From positions 1 to 6,630 of the forward strand of contig CAJAHV010000422.1 of assembly GCA_903939555.1 (NCBI GenBank): 6,630 nucleotides of DNA. The letters run 5' to 3'. Source of the stretch: an uncultured Alphaproteobacteria bacterium. Lineage in GTDB: Bacteria > Pseudomonadota > Alphaproteobacteria > Sphingomonadales > Sphingomonadaceae. A program made the translations under genes and the position numbers. The first letter of the stretch is position 1, and every line of letters starts with the position of its first letter. The notes beneath the pieces were generated by a model. That model did not search any database. It was not told where the DNA came from and saw only the letters and a list, made by a program, of their open reading frames with translations. Of this stretch, positions 6,525-6,630 are shown one piece after another.

Positions 6525-6630
6525 AGGAGCGAGCCGAACACACAGATGCGCGCAGTGCCAATCGCGTAAACCGGCAATGCCGCATCCCAGGCCGACTTAA
6601 ACACTGAATTTCCACGATTTTTGTGCAGGC

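Larger units (their letters stand above)
6243..6630. other. region upstream of the efflux unit with no confident gene
   Basis: About 390 bases without a recognisable gene. It holds the candidate promoter and dyad, three ATTAGG/CCTAAT repeats (6271, 6297, 6369), a 7-base inverted pair GGCCGTC (6278-6284) / GACGGCC (6361-6367), and the plus-strand terminator. Two weak coding possibilities exist. One is a minus-strand frame open from the right edge to a TAG at 6401, about 75 codons, which could be the tail of a gene outside the window. The other is a 28-codon plus-strand frame from GTG 6419 to TGA 6505, ending in GGPAPKRYG, just before the terminator. I recognise neither product. Confidence 0.5.

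Overview
This window holds a compact minus-strand heavy-metal efflux locus of the CzcCBA type. It reads from right to left: a small His-rich secreted protein (start judged to be 6242), then czcC-like (5789-4551), czcB-like (4554-3316) and czcA-like (3300-139). The moderately high G+C, the alanine-rich and arginine-rich proteins and the character of the adaptor and His-rich protein suggest an alphaproteobacterium, most likely a sphingomonad. That assignment rests on recalled family resemblance, not on a search. Loci of this kind are often plasmid or accessory DNA, but no replication, transfer or transposase gene is visible here.

The three transport genes form one tight transcription unit. The czcC stop and czcB start share an ATGA, and 15 bases separate czcB from czcA. 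Each start has a purine-rich ribosome binding site. Together they would make a tripartite pump spanning the envelope: an inner-membrane RND proton/metal antiporter (CzcA), a periplasmic adaptor lipoprotein (CzcB) and an outer-membrane channel (CzcC). CzcA carries the acidic motif of divalent-cation pumps (D402, D408, E415), so Zn, Cd, Co or Ni is more likely than Cu or Ag. The His-rich protein in front would be exported and probably binds metal in the periplasm.

The non-coding parts hold several structures. The leader of the unit (6243-6420) has a perfect 6-2-6 dyad inside a possible long-spacer promoter, and three CCTAAT repeats that can each pair with the first gene's ribosome binding site. 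The gap between the His-rich gene and czcC holds a GC-rich hairpin, and a second inverted repeat lies over the His-rich stop codon. A strong plus-strand terminator at 6498-6524 has no obvious large gene in front of it. Downstream of czcA (1-138) lie two adjacent perfect-arm inverted repeats of unknown purpose.

No regulator gene (MerR, ArsR or two-component) lies in the window. The efflux system itself is of a known type. The less ordinary points are an adaptor that appears to lack the usual alpha-hairpin, and the structured non-coding DNA around the operon.
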